NCBI GenBank assembly: GCA_900491605.1 | Contig: UESW01004379.1 | Span: forward strand, 945,274 to 1,009,273 | DNA from: Calamus simplicifolius | Taxonomy: Eukaryota > Streptophyta > Magnoliopsida > Arecales > Arecaceae | Direction: 5' to 3' | DNA length: 64,000 nucleotides | Part shown: piece after piece, positions 31,907 to 43,197 of the stretch | Position numbering within the stretch: position 1 is the stretch's first letter | Layout of the letters: each line of letters begins with the position of its first letter | Notes under the pieces: generated by a model | Database searches by the model: none | The model's input: the letters and a program-made list of their open reading frames with translations, nothing else | Told to the model about the DNA's origin: nothing | Made by a program: the position numbers and the translations under genes

Positions 31907-34068
31907 TGTTGACCCCAGATTGATTTTGATGATTACAAAATAAATTAAGCAATTCTAAGATTGATACAGGGAAGTTCGATCGCCTTGCAAGTAAGTATCT
32001 TCATACAAAATCGACTGGTAAGAAAGTACTTCATTTAATTTGCTTTGAATGTGATTATTAGCCTTGGAGTTAACTGGTTAGTTAGCTTGTTAGTCTATTT
32101 AGCTAACTGGCACGACTTTCAGCTAGCTGGGAAAGTTTCACAGTGTATGGGCCGAACCGTCTTGCAATTTAGCTAGCTGTCTAGCTAGCTTGTTAGCTAG
32201 CTGAAGTTTCTTCAGCTAACTAAATCACTTGTCTCAGTAAGATGGCCGAACGTCACTTTATTTTAGCTAACTGGTGAGTTAGCTTGTTAGCTAGCTGGAG
32301 CCCTTTCAGCTAACTAAAATTCCTGTCACAGTTGCCTGGCTGAATGTCACTTTATTTCAGCTAACTGGTGAGTTAGTTTGTTAGCTAACTGAAGCTCTTT
32401 TCAGCTAACTAAGGAATTTATCTCAGGTGCCTGACCGAACATCCCTTTATTTTAGTTAACTGGTGAGCTAGCTGGTTAGCTAGCTGAAATTCCTTTCAGC
32501 TAACTAAAAATCCTGTTACAGTGGTTCGACCGAACACCCTTCCATTTTAGCTAGCTGGCTGGATGTCTTGTTAGTTAACTGTAACTCCTTCTAGCTAGCT
32601 GACGTTTCTTTTAGTTAAATGCTTAGCTAACTATTTCATCCTGGAGCTAACTGGTTAGCTAACTATTTTTCACAGGGAATGTTGCAGCCGAATGGATTTA
32701 AATTTTAGTTAACTGGATAGCTAGCTGCCGGTTGGCTAGTTAGCTGGAGAGTTAGCTACTTTATTCAGTTGACTGGCTGCCTTTTTGCTCAGTTAGCTGG
32801 AGAGCTAACTAAGCTAGATGGATAGCATAGTATTTTTGCTTCTAGTTAGCTCGTGAGCTAACTGGCCATTCTTTAGTTAGCTAATCAGCTAACTAGCTAT
32901 CCTATCTCTCTCCTGCAGCCGTTTGGATTTCAAATGGAGTTAGCTGGCGAGTTATCTGCCGAGCTAACTAACGTGTTGTCTCAGAAAGGTTCTTTTGCTA
33001 TGTTCTCTCTGGTTAGCTAACTGATTAGCTAGCTGGGGGTTATTACTTTACTCTTGGACGATGGCATTCATTTCTCAGCTATCTGGAGCTTCTTTCTTTC
33101 AATCCACCGCCGCCTAAAGAGTTTTCTTTCTCTCTTTCTCTCTCTATTGCTATTTCAAGCTATAGTTAACTTTTGATTTTTGGATTTTTACGGTGCTCAT
33201 CCTTCCTCAAATAGAGATCTGCATTCAATGCTTAAGGGAAACATGTTTAACGGTTATATTTTCTTCCTGTTATTATTTTCATTTATTTCTTATGTATCTA
33301 ACGGATATTTTCTTGTTAGATGGTTATAAATAGCTGGGATTAGAAGCACACCCTGACAACGAATTTTGAAAAGAAATTTCAAAGAGAGAAAAATCCAAGA
33401 AAAGAGCCTTCATTAAATATTTGTTGAGTGGTTGCTGTGCATTCAAGCTCATTCCTTGCTCCGAAAGGTCGTTCGAATCATTGAAGCTTTTCAAGCATTC
33501 AAGACTTCAGCTGCTCCAACCGAGTTCATTTATTGCTGAGTTTATTGCTTCAAAAAGTTGTAAAGTATATTCTGAATATTTGCTCTTTGTAGGAGCTTCT
33601 TCTTTACATACTCTGATTATCTTGTAAAAGGGTTAGTGAACCCTGGTTTGTTGGCTTCCTTGTGCCATTTAAACAAGAGGACTAGCCTAGGTTTGGCTAG
33701 GGGTTCTTGGCTTCCTTGTGCCGTGAAACAAGAGGACTAGCCTAGGTTTGGCTAGGGGTTTTTGGCTGCCTTGTGCCGTATAAACAAGAGGGCTAGCCTG
33801 GTTCGACTAGAGGTTGTAATCGTTGTGATACAATTAGTGGAATTCCCAAAGGTTTTGGGGAGTGGATGTAGGTGCTGAGTTTGGCACCGAACCACTATAA
33901 ATTTCTGTGTGTTTGTGATTGCTTGTTTTTGTGTTGATATTATTCTGTGCACTCCACTTCACCGCTGCAAATCAAAATTAGGATTGAAAGCACATTTATC
34001 TGCATAGCAATTAAATTTTTAAAATAACCTAATTCACCCCCCTCTTGGGTTACTACATCTGGGCAACA
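31907..34068 (+). mobile_element. 3' LTR of element E
   Basis: This 2162-bp LTR starts TGTTGACCCC and ends GGGCAACA. It is near-identical to the LTR at 23129-25290, with scattered single-base differences. It carries the GTTAGCTAAC-like array (about 32063-33040), TATAAATAG at 33325-33333, the U5 triple repeat (33653-33818) and the U5 box (33859-33901). Gypsy LTR-like sequence follows at 34069. Confidence 0.9.
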
Positions 34069-34889
34069 TATGTGATATGTTACATGACTCACTTGGCACC
34101 GGGACCCAACTCCATAGGGGGGTATATGGAGAACACACACCCAGAAGGTGTGCTGTGATAGGAGCAATATTATGCCACGTAGTACCGGGACCCATCAACA
34201 CTCTTGGGGTGTGTTGTAGCCGGATATGGCAGGATGTGAGTTCATGACACTGGTTCCAGGACCCTGACTCTCAGGGGATATTTATGGAGGATACACCCGA
34301 GAACGGTGTTACACCCGAGGAGAGTGTTCTGTGTACATAGTGTGTGGCCGTGGGACATTAGTATAAAAATGCATATTTACATGCTATTACAGTGGTACAG
34401 TGGTTTTATCCTGAAATTGTATATTCTTGAAATGATATATAGCAATTGCTTCCAAAATTATTTTGAGCATATGATACATGTTTTGATAATATGGTAAAAT
34501 GTATTTGAAACATGGAAGCTTGGCAGTTGTTTATTATGAAAAATTTGAGTAATTACATTATATTATAGTTGGCTTACTTATTCAGTGTGAGCTCATTTAA
34601 ATCTCATAATGTTTTTCAAAGCCACAAAACTGAAGAAGGGAATACGGGATATTGGAGCGGCTATCAGAGTAACCTAGATCTAATACTTTGTTGTAACCCC
34701 ATTGAATTATGTATTTTGGGCATGTAGTCTAAAACATATGATTATGGTTTGTATTAAGAACCATTTAAATTGGATGATATATAGTTATTACCTCTCCTTG
34801 TATTAAATGTTATATTTCGGGACGCCTTGCATGCCAGACATGCAGCGGGTTGCCACCCCTAGATCCAATATAGGGTCTGGGGCGTGACA
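34069..34889 (+). mobile_element. Ty3/gypsy LTR remnant (probably element G)
   Basis: The end GGTCTGGGGCGTGACA, the TAGTATAAAAATG box near 34360 and the TTGTAACCCC stretch (about 34691) look like the 3' portion of a chromovirus (Del/Tekay-like) LTR in plus orientation. The 5' part is cut off by LTR E. Orientation matches the gypsy gag at 15728-16944, so both may belong to one element whose middle is missing. The link is inferred. Confidence 0.5.
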
Positions 34890-35801
34890 TGCATACTTCA
34901 TGACATCTCACGTGGTGGCATACCAACCAATTTTCAAATCATTTATCAGTCAAGTGATTAGATTGAAGGGCTAAATTATCTAATAACTTCAAATTTTCAA
35001 AGATAGTGAGCAACCCAAGCTGAATGAGAAACTTTCACAGCAGAAAGCAAAGGCCAAATGACATGAACCTCAAGTGAATAGATTGCATTATTAACAACAT
35101 AGTAAAAGAACTGGAAGGGAAAATGAAGCAAGAAGGTTGCAGTGGAGACTTCACGGAGACAGAGAATAAAATATTTTGCATAGTTAGGTGCACAAAAGGG
35201 CTTCATTCAATACCACAAACTAAAATAGATAAACAATCATCGTATTTAACTTCGCAGGATTACTTTATCAAAAGTCTGAAATCAACCTTTTACATGATAA
35301 TAATTCTAACTGCATTTCTTAGCAAGCAAATCTAGTTTAGCTTCAATATATCCAAAAAAAAACCATGTTAAATAGTTGAGACACGATTCATCGGTAACGA
35401 CTAAGGATTCAACAACTAATGCGACTCCAATCAATACAGAAACCCACATCAACAATGATCAAGAAATGATGCATTCCAGAATCGAAACTCAGAGATTTCA
35501 CGAGCCCCCAGGCTAAATCCAAGAGGGCATAAAGGGCAAAATAAAGGGCCCTGGCACCACAAAGACCAGAGAGTGGAGCCGAGAACCAACCTTCTCCTTC
35601 CTCCTCTCTCTCAATCTCTCTTTCTCTCTCCCTCTCTGTATCTGAGATGCCTCTCAGACGGAAACGGAGACTGAGGAAATACCCAGGAGCAGTAAAAATA
35701 GATCGAAGGAGAGCAATAAAACCAGAACAAGAAAAGGGAGAGCTTACCTCATATTTGTTTTTGCTTCTATGCAATAAAGTTTTAAAGGCAACGGGGGAGG
35801 G
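34890..35801. other. Unassigned segment; possible host transcribed sequence on the minus strand
   Basis: I see no protein domain. On the minus strand AAATATGAG|GTAAGC (about 35750-35740) looks like a good splice donor. Upstream of it is a GC-richer stretch that continues across element F at 41196 onward. A CT-repeat block lies at 35600-35640. It could be 5' untranslated exon and intron of a minus-strand gene interrupted by element F. This is weakly supported. Confidence 0.25.
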
Positions 35802-36211
35802 TGACGCAGTGCAAAAGCGTTGGAGTAAATAAGAATTCAATAACAATAACTGAACTCCAAGATAAACAATCACTTGCAAGCGATTCAGAGAAAATCTCTC
35901 TCAAGATAAATTTTTTAACTTTTAATAAAATTGATCCCCCTATCTCAAAAACCTTAAAATAACTATTTATAGTCTATAGGAAATAAAATAATTTAGGAAA
36001 CTAAAAAGTTATAGGAAATAAAATAATTTAGGAAACTAAAAGCTATAGGAAATAAAATAATTTAGGAAACTAAAAAGCTATAGGAAATAAAATAATTTAG
36101 GAAACTAACTAGCCTTGCTCTCAAACAACTTCTCTTCGTCCTTGCTTTGGTTTGGCTATTTTTCGTGTGTCCAACTTGTCCATATATCTCATTGCAACCC
36201 TGTTTGCATCA
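35802..36211 (-). mobile_element. 3' LTR of element F
   Basis: Minus-strand ends are TGATGCAAAC (36211) and GCGTCA (35802). It holds a TATA box (TATAAATAG, 35963-35971, minus) and four units of a roughly 34-bp A-rich repeat (TATAGGAAATAAAATAATTT-like, about 35975-36107). The end of pol overlaps it at 36121-36211. Confidence 0.88.
35975..36107. repeat. Four tandem 34-bp units in LTR F
   Basis: The unit contains CTATAGGAAATAAAATAA and TTAGGAAACTAAAAAG. Copies are nearly exact. The same array is present in the 5' LTR (about 40960-41090), so it predates the insertion. Confidence 0.85.
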
Positions 36212-39200
36212 TTCTCTCCCTTCTGCGAAGAACTCGACCCCGAGTTCTCGTTTGGATATAGAGGTGTATTGTCCGAAAAGAATGGATGTAAATCTACCAT
36301 ATTGAAAGTCCTCAAAATCGCCATAGTCGCTGAAAGATCAACAACATAAGCATTATCATTGATCTTTTGGACAATCTTGTAAGGTCCATACTTTCGTGGT
36401 CGTAACTTGTTATAAGTACCCACGGGAATCCGCTCTTTCCTGAGAAAGACCATCACCTGATCCCCTACCTCAAAGAGTTATTCCTTCCGTCTTCTGTCAG
36501 CCACCTCCTTGTACTTGGCGTTGGCTTTCTCAATCTTTGCTTTGACCTCTTCTGAAGTGCTTTGCCAATGCTCTGCCATGTGTTTAGCCGGTATGCTATA
36601 CTCAGCCAGCTTTGGAAGCTTCACCAAATCTAATGCATATTGTGGTACTTTGGTATAGACGATGGAGAATGGGGATCTTCCTATGGTTCGATGGATGGAA
36701 TTGTTGTAGGCAAACTCCGCCTGTGGCAAACACAAATCCCATTATCGTGGTTTTTCTCCACAAATACTTCTGATGAGATTCCCTAAAGTCCTGTTGATAG
36801 CTTCTGTTTGTCCATCTGTCTGTGGGTGTGTCGTGCTGCTATAATTCAAGGTGGAATCAAACATGTACCACAATGTCTTCCAAAAGTAGCTGAGAAATTT
36901 GGTGTCTCTGTCGGATGTGATGGATCTGGGTATTCCATGCAATCTCACGACCTCCCAAAAAAATAGTTTGGCAATGGCATGGGCATCTGAAGTCTTCCTA
37001 CAAGGAATGAAGTGAGCCATCTTGGAGAACCTGTCAACCACTACAAAAATAGAGTCAGCACCTCGTTGGGTACGAGGCAAACCCAGGACAAAGTCCATAA
37101 AAAGGTCCTTCCAAATATTCTCAGGTACTGGCAAGGGTGTATATAACCCAGTACTTTGAGAATGTCCCTTGGATGTTTGGCAAGTATAGCACCTCTGAAC
37201 AATCTTTTACACCTCCTTCCTTAACTGAGGCCAAAATATCATTCAGCTACAGCTGCAAGGGTCTTATCCCTTCCTAGGTGGCCTGCCAATCCTCCTCCAT
37301 GCAAGTCCCTGATTAACTTCTCCCTTAAAGAGGATTGAGGAATACATAGTTGATTGTCCTTCATCAAATAACCCTCATGTATACCCCACAGGGTTCCCTA
37401 CTACCATACTTGCCCCAGATCTCACCAAAATCACTGTCTCCAGCATACAATTCCTTCATCTGTTCAAACCCGATAACCTCAACACTAATCACAGTTAACA
37501 CATCTGCCCTCCTGCTCAGAGCGTCCGTAACTCTATTTTGGGTTCCAGACATATGCATTAGTTTGAAGGAAAACCTTTGCAAAACTGCATCCATCTAGCA
37601 TGCATATCCTTGCTAATCCTGTTTTGATTACTCAAGTGCTTTAAAGCCCCACAATCCGAATAAAAAATAAATTTCTTACCCACTAAATAATGTTCCCACA
37701 CTCTTAATGCTCTTACCACCGAATAGAACTCCTTGTCATAGGTGGACCAGTTTCTTCTAGCATCATAGAGCTTTTCGCTATAGAAAGCGATTGGTCTCTT
37801 TTCCTAAAGAGTACAGCTCCAATTCCTACTCCGCTAGCATCACAATCAACTATGAACAACTTATCAAAGTCGGGTAATGCCAACACAGAGGCACTACACA
37901 ACTTCTCTTTCAAAAGAGCAAATCTGGCTTCAGCTTCTTCACTCCAATTAGACTTCCCTTTCTTCAGACACTCTGTCAAAGGAGCAGCAATGATGCTAAA
38001 ATGCCTGATAAAGCACCTGTAAAAACTGGCCAATCCCAAGAAGCTTCTCAACTCAGTCACAGTTTTGGGATTAGGCCACTCTCTAATGGCTTTCACTTTC
38101 CCTTCATCCATAGTAATGCCATCATCACTTACCACAAACCCCAGAAACAATAGCCTTTTAGACATAAACATACACTTTTTCAAATTAGCATCTAATTTAT
38201 GCTTCTTCAATACAACCAATACACTCCTCAAGTGGTCAATGTGCTTGTTCTCAGACTTGCTATAAATCAATATATCATCAAAGTACACTACCACGAATTT
38301 GCTAATAAAGGGTTTAAGTACCTGATTCATAACACGCATGAAGGTGCTAGGTGCATTGCTGAGACCGAATTGCATCACTTGTCATTCATATAATCCTTCC
38401 TTGTCTTGAAGGCAGTCTTCCATTCATCGCCTGGCCTCACTCTAATTTGGTGATATCCGCTCCTCAAGTCTATCTTAGAAAAGATGACTGCCCCACTCAA
38501 CCTTCAAGCATGTCTTCAATACGGGTATTAGGAACTTATACCCAATGGTGATCCTGTTGATAGCCCTACTATCAATACACATCCTTCAGCTCCCATCCTT
38601 CTTGGGAGTGAGCAGGGCTGGTACAACACATGGACTCAGGCTATCCTTGATGAAGCCTTTGTCTAGCAATTCTTGAACCTTCTCCTGAAGGATTTCCGTT
38701 TCCTTGGGGCTCATCCTGTAATGTGATAAGTTAAGAAGGCTTGCCCTCGGCACCAAATCGATCTGGTGCTGTATGTCTCTCAAAGGAGGAAGCCCCTCAG
38801 GTAAGTCATCTGGAGTCACTTCCTTAAATTCTTCTAACACCCCCTTCACTACCTCAGGAACTTCGTCAACAATCTCCTCCTCTACTTTTAGTACATTCTT
38901 CACCACCAAGGCATGCATCTCCTTGGTCTCCTTCATATCTTCCTCTACTTCCTTCTCTGAGCTCACAATGGATAGGAAAGACTGTCTTTCAGGCTTAGAG
39001 CCTTTAGGACATAGCGCTACTTTAAGAGGTAATAGTATGTATCTCTTACTAATCTTCGCTAACCTGTAGAGGTTCTCTTTGCCAGAATGTTTGGCATCCA
39101 CATCAAACTGCCATGGGCGCCCGAATAAAAGATGACAAGCATTCATGTCTACTATGTCACAATAGACTTCATCACTATATTTCCCAATGGAAAAGGGCAC

Positions 39201-39478
39201 CCTACACCTTTCTGAACATCAATCTTCTCAGCGGCCTTAATCGATCCAATGGTATATGGATTAGGGTGCTTCTCTACTGGTAACTACAATTTCCTAACCA
39301 CCTGCCTGCTGATGATGTTTTCGCTACTCCCACTATCCATGATTAGATCAAACATTCTTCCACCAATCATGCACCTGGTACAAAACAACTGGTGGCGTTG
39401 AGTGCTATCTTCCTGTTTTGGCATTAACATGAGCCTCCTGATCACATATGAGGGCTCATACTTTTCATAATCCTCCAT
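36121..39478 (-). pseudogene. pol of element F (PR-RT-RNase H-integrase), degraded
   Basis: Protease block FDLIMDSGSSENIIS is at about 39340. RT: LPPLRDIQHQIDLVP and PCVVPALLTPKKDGS, then a TGA at about 38585 where Trp is expected, then RMCIDSRAINR, and YFDDILIYSKS (about 38290). RNase H-like segment: VDCDASGVGIGAVL (about 37830). Integrase: DLFMDFVLGLPRT, VVDRFSKMAHF, TSDRDTKF and HPQTDGQTEAINRTLG (37134-36742), so the D, D, E residues are present. The C-terminal part (36456-36121) has YGPYKIVQKINDNAYVVDL, and its last 30 or so codons are read from the 3' LTR. Breaks occur near 38380, 37710, 37600, 37140-37340, 36740 and 36460. Confidence 0.85.
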
Positions 39479-39529
39479 AAAGTACTCTTCATCCCCATTA
39501 GGATCATAACAAATATCCTCCTCCTCTTC

Positions 39530-40735
39530 TCACTCTAACATATTGACAGCTCTTCGACTTGGGCACTCATTGGATTTATGCCCCGGTTGATTGCAATGGT
39601 AACACTTTCCCAGGATGGGTTTTGCATATGGGTTGGATTGCTTCTGGCCTTCCTTAGATTCTATCAGACGCTTCTCCATAGCCCTTTCATTCTTCCTCTC
39701 ACCACTACTATTCGGCTTCTCTGCAGCACTCTTCTCTTTATTATCAACCACCCTACTGGTTCCACTACGTTCAGCCCTATCAAAGCTATATCTATGCCCA
39801 TCACCATCAAATCTAGTGTTCTTATCGTTCAGCATGAGTTCAGCCCGTAATGCCATATTTTTAGCCTCACACATGCTCCTCAATATTGTGACCCCAATTT
39901 TATCTCTGATCTGCAACTTTAATCCATCAACATACCTAGCCACTTGTTGCCCCTCACTTTTTCTCAAATCATTGCGCTCAGCTAATCGCATAAATTCAGC
40001 AGTATATTCGTGGACGGTTCGCAACCCTTGGCGACATCGTTGGTATTGTTGAAAAAGTATATGTTCATAATCAGGGGGAAGAAACTCACCTTTTATTAGT
40101 TGCTTCATGCGAATCCATGTTCGCACGGGTTGTCTCCCTTCTCTCAACCGCCTACTCTACACTCTCTCCCACCAAGCGGAAGCACCACCCTTCAACCTAC
40201 ACGCTACCGTTTTCATCCTACGTTCTTCTGGCACATCCTTGTAATCAAAGAACCTCTCCACCTCCGCCAGCCAATCAAGAAAGTCTTCGATATTAAACGT
40301 ACCATTGAAATAGGGAAGATGTACCCTTAGGTGGTAATCCCCTCCATCGGAGTGATCATAATCATCATAATCATGGTACTCCCTTCGGTTTCTTCCTCCA
40401 CCATAGCCACCCCTCATAGGTGGTTGTCTCCTCTCAAACCCCAAAGCCTCTTCCTCTGAATCAACATTAGAGATCTGTACCCTTCGATTTGCACGGATGG
40501 GTTCATTGATTGGAATATCATAATCTTCTCATGGCCTAGGTCGTCTTCCGTCATCAATCCTACCCCTATTATTAGCGACCTCCATAGCATCAAATCGCCC
40601 GATCAAAGTCTTGACAAGCTGCTCTACCCGCCTCAATCTTCGATCCATAACATTTATCTCCTTCCTTAGAACTGGTTGATCAGCCCTTTGGACTTTTGCA
40701 TCATGAGCACCGTCATGAGTGCGATCGCCGTCGAC
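39530..40735 (-). pseudogene. gag of element F
   Basis: It contains a retrotransposon gag domain: LPYFNGTFNIEDFLDWLAEVERFFDY (about 40310), GGASAWWERV, a TAG at about 40150, then MKQLIKGEFLPPDYE and VHEYTAEFMRLAERNDL. A CCHC knuckle CYHCNQPGHKSNEC (about 39603-39560) closes it. The N-terminal part (40735-40450) is readable in pieces (RRLRRVEQLVKTLIGRFDAM), with a stop near 40530. Confidence 0.82.
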
Positions 40736-40770
40736 GTCATTGCCAGAAGAATCTTGCAGGAACTCACCTT

Positions 40771-40782
40771 ACTCTGATACCA
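40771..40782 (-). other. Primer binding site of element F
   Basis: TGGTATCAGAGT lies three bases inside the 5' LTR end (TGACGC at 40786). It is complementary to initiator-Met tRNA except for the last base. Confidence 0.82.
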
Positions 40783-40785
40783 ATC

Positions 40786-41195
40786 TGACGCAGTGCAAAA
40801 GTGTTGGAATAAACAAGAATTCAATAATAACGACTGAACTCCAAGATAAATAATCACTCGCAAGCGATTCAGAGAAAACCTCTCTCAAGATGAATTTTTT
40901 AACTTTTAATAAAATTGATCCCCCCATCTCAAAAACCCTAAAACAACTATTTATAGTCTATAAAAATAAAATAATTTAGGAAACTAAAAAGCTATAGGAA
41001 ATAAAATAATTTAGGAAACTAAAAAGCTATAGGAAATAAAATAATTTAGAAAACTAAAAAGTTATAGGAAATAAAATAATTTAGGAAACTAACTAGCCTT
41101 GCTCTCAAATAACTTCTCTTCGTCCTTGCTTCGGTTTGGCTGCTTTTCATGCGTCCAACTTGTCCATATATTTCATTGCAACTCTGTTTGCATTA
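40786..41195 (-). mobile_element. 5' LTR of element F
   Basis: This 410-bp partner of 35802-36211 begins TAATGCAAAC on the minus strand: the terminal TG has mutated to TA. It includes a TATA box (40947-40955, minus) and the same 34-bp repeats. GAGGG follows at 41196-41200. Confidence 0.88.
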
Positions 41196-41200
41196 GAGGG

Positions 41201-41351
41201 TTCCGGCGTCCGAAGGTTGACGGCGGAGAGGAGCTCGCAGGGGTTGATGGAGTCTCAGATTTGCGGCATGGGAGCGAGGGTTTCAAGAAGAAGGGAAGAA
41301 AGTCACGGGAGGGTTTCAGGTGAAAGAGGGAAAACTGGAGAAAATATCTTT
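41201..41351. other. GC-rich host flank between element F and the MULE-like element
   Basis: This short segment is the right flank of element F. On the minus strand it reads as a pyrimidine-rich sequence with a tiny ORF, such as a 5' untranslated leader would have. Together with 35740-35801 it forms the empty site of element F. Attribution to a gene is uncertain. Confidence 0.25.
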
Positions 41352-41360
41352 ACGCGGGTG

Positions 41361-41976
41361 GGGAGTTTCTATTTGCACCGCTCGGATTTCTTAATGCACC
41401 CCTCCTAAATTTTTCTTTTAAAAAATTCTAAACTATTCTTAGCACCCCCCGTCTCCTTCCCTCTCCTCTCCCTTCCCTAGCATCGGCCCCTCTCTCCTCC
41501 CCCCTTCCCCTCACCCCTTCCTTTCGGCTCCCATCTCCTCTCCTCTCCTTTTCGGCAGCCTCCCTCTCCTTTTCCCTCCCTGGCACCACCCTCTATCCAT
41601 CCTTTCGGCCCCTGTTTCCTCTCCTTTCCTCTCTGGCACCGTCCCCCCACCCACTCCCCTCCTCCTTTTCACTCTTCGGCCCCGGCACCGTCTCCTCCCC
41701 TTCCCGGTACAGGGAGGGGAGAGACCCGGGTCCGAAGAATGGAAAGAAGGGAAGGGGGTGGGTGGGGAGATGGTACAGGAAAGAGGAGGAAAGGAGACGG
41801 GGCCGAGGAAAAGAATGAGGGGTGGTGCTAGGGAGGGAGGGAGAGGGGGGAGGCGTGAGTGCCAGAAGAGAGGGGGACGAGAGAGGGAGGGAGAAGATGG
41901 GAGTAGTTTAGGATTTTTTAAAAAAAATTTGTGGGAGGTGTACTCAGCAACCCGAGTGATGCAAATAGAAATTCCC
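41361..41976. mobile_element. MULE-type non-autonomous foldback element (616 bp)
   Basis: Terminal inverted repeats of about 80 bp (GGGAGTTTCTATTTGCACC at the left, GGGAATTTCTATTTGCATC from the right end) are flanked by ACGCGGGTG (41352-41360) and ACGTGGGTG (41977-41985). This is a 9-bp duplication with one C/T change, the size typical of Mutator-like elements. The inside continues as an imperfect inverted repeat: a C/T-rich left arm and a G/A-rich right arm, which could fold into one long hairpin. It has no transposase. The 'ORFs' inside are low-complexity. Confidence 0.78.
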
Positions 41977-41985
41977 ACGTGGGTG

Positions 41986-43197
41986 TGATCTTATTACGAC
42001 GATTAATTTTCATCATAATAAATCAACTTATTACGAGGATAATTATTTTTTCACCGTAATAGCGCAAAATTAAAAAAATATATAATCTCATCCTATTACG
42101 GTAACATTCAAATATCACCGTTACAAATCTAATTATTATGATGAACAATAATTTTCGCTGTAATAGCACGAAGAAAAAATAAAAAATAAAATCTTCTCCT
42201 GTTACGGCAAAAATTATTTGTCACTATAATAGCACAAAAATAAAAAAATATAATCTTATCCTATTACGACGACATTGAAATGCCGATGTTATATATCTAA
42301 TTATTACGGCAAAAAATAATTTTTGCCATAATAGCAAGAAGAAAAAATAAAAAATTCTTATCTCTATTACGGCAAAAATTATTTTTCACCATAATAGCAT
42401 AAAAAATAAAAAAATATAATCTTCCCCTATTACGGTGACATTCAAATGTCGCCATTATATATCTAGTTATTATGATGAAAAATAATTTTTGTCGTAATAG
42501 CATGAAAAAATAAAATAAAAATAAAAATAAAATCTGCTCCCTATTTATAATAAAAAATCATAACTTATTGCGGCAAACAAAAATGTCACCATAATAGAAC
42601 AAAAAAAAGATTAATAAAAAAAATCGCAACTTATATGGCAAAAAAAAATGTCGCCATAATATGTATATCTATTACGGTGAAATTTATAATTCACCGTAAT
42701 AGAACAAAAATAAAGAATTAATAAAAAAATTGCAACTATTACGGCGATCAAAAATGTCACCATAATAAGTATATCTATTACGGTTAAATTTATAATTCAT
42801 CGTAATAGAACAAAAAAAGAATTAATAAAAAAAATCACAACTTATTACGGTGAACAAAAATATCGCCATAATAAGTATATCTATTACGGTAAAATTTATA
42901 ATTCACTGTAATAGAATAAAAAAGGATTTAATAAATAAATTGCAATCTATAACGGTGAAAAATAATGTCGCCATATAAGTATATCTATTACGATGAAATT
43001 TATAATTCACTATAATAGAACGAAAAAAAAAAGATTTTAATGATAATTTTTAATTATAACGATGAAAAGTTATTTCATCGTTATAAATAATTATTATGAT
43101 AAATTTAATTTTAATTTTACCGTTATAAATAAGTATATAGCGACGAAAATATTTCATCATAATAAGTTCATCACAAAAAGCCCACTTTCTTATAGTG
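41986..43197 (-). mobile_element. CACTA-like terminus with TATTACGG subterminal repeats
   Basis: About 1.2 kb of AT-rich sequence repeats TATTACGGYGA and its complement TCRCCGTAATAG in alternating orientation. The right part has a period near 105 bp (AAGTATATCTATTACGG at about 42660, 42766, 42871, 42977). On the minus strand the right edge starts CACTATAAGAAAGTGGG at 43197, a CACTA-type terminus. Dense subterminal repeats are usual in CACTA elements. The other terminus is not found, so this is a truncated or rearranged copy. Confidence 0.5.

Larger units (their letters stand above)
35802..41195 (-). mobile_element. Complete Ty3/gypsy element F (CRM-like chromovirus)
   Basis: Two 410-bp LTRs (40786-41195 and 35802-36211) flank a minus-strand gag-PR-RT-RH-IN body, the order of Ty3/gypsy. 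GAGGG occurs directly outside both ends (35797-35801 and 41196-41200), a perfect 5-bp target duplication, so the ends are certain. The LTR starts TGATG, and the last pol frame continues into the 3' LTR. Both are features of CRM chromoviruses. The LTR pair differs at many sites, mostly transitions, so it is not a recent insertion. All genes carry stops or shifts. Confidence 0.9.

Noticed and set aside
40100..40330. Plus-strand ORFs over element F (also 39578-40052)
   Set aside because: They are shadows of gag on the other strand.
41511..41988. Two ORFs on opposite strands in the foldback element
   Set aside because: They are low-complexity Pro/Ser and Gly/Arg/Glu translations of C/T- and G/A-rich arms of an inverted repeat.
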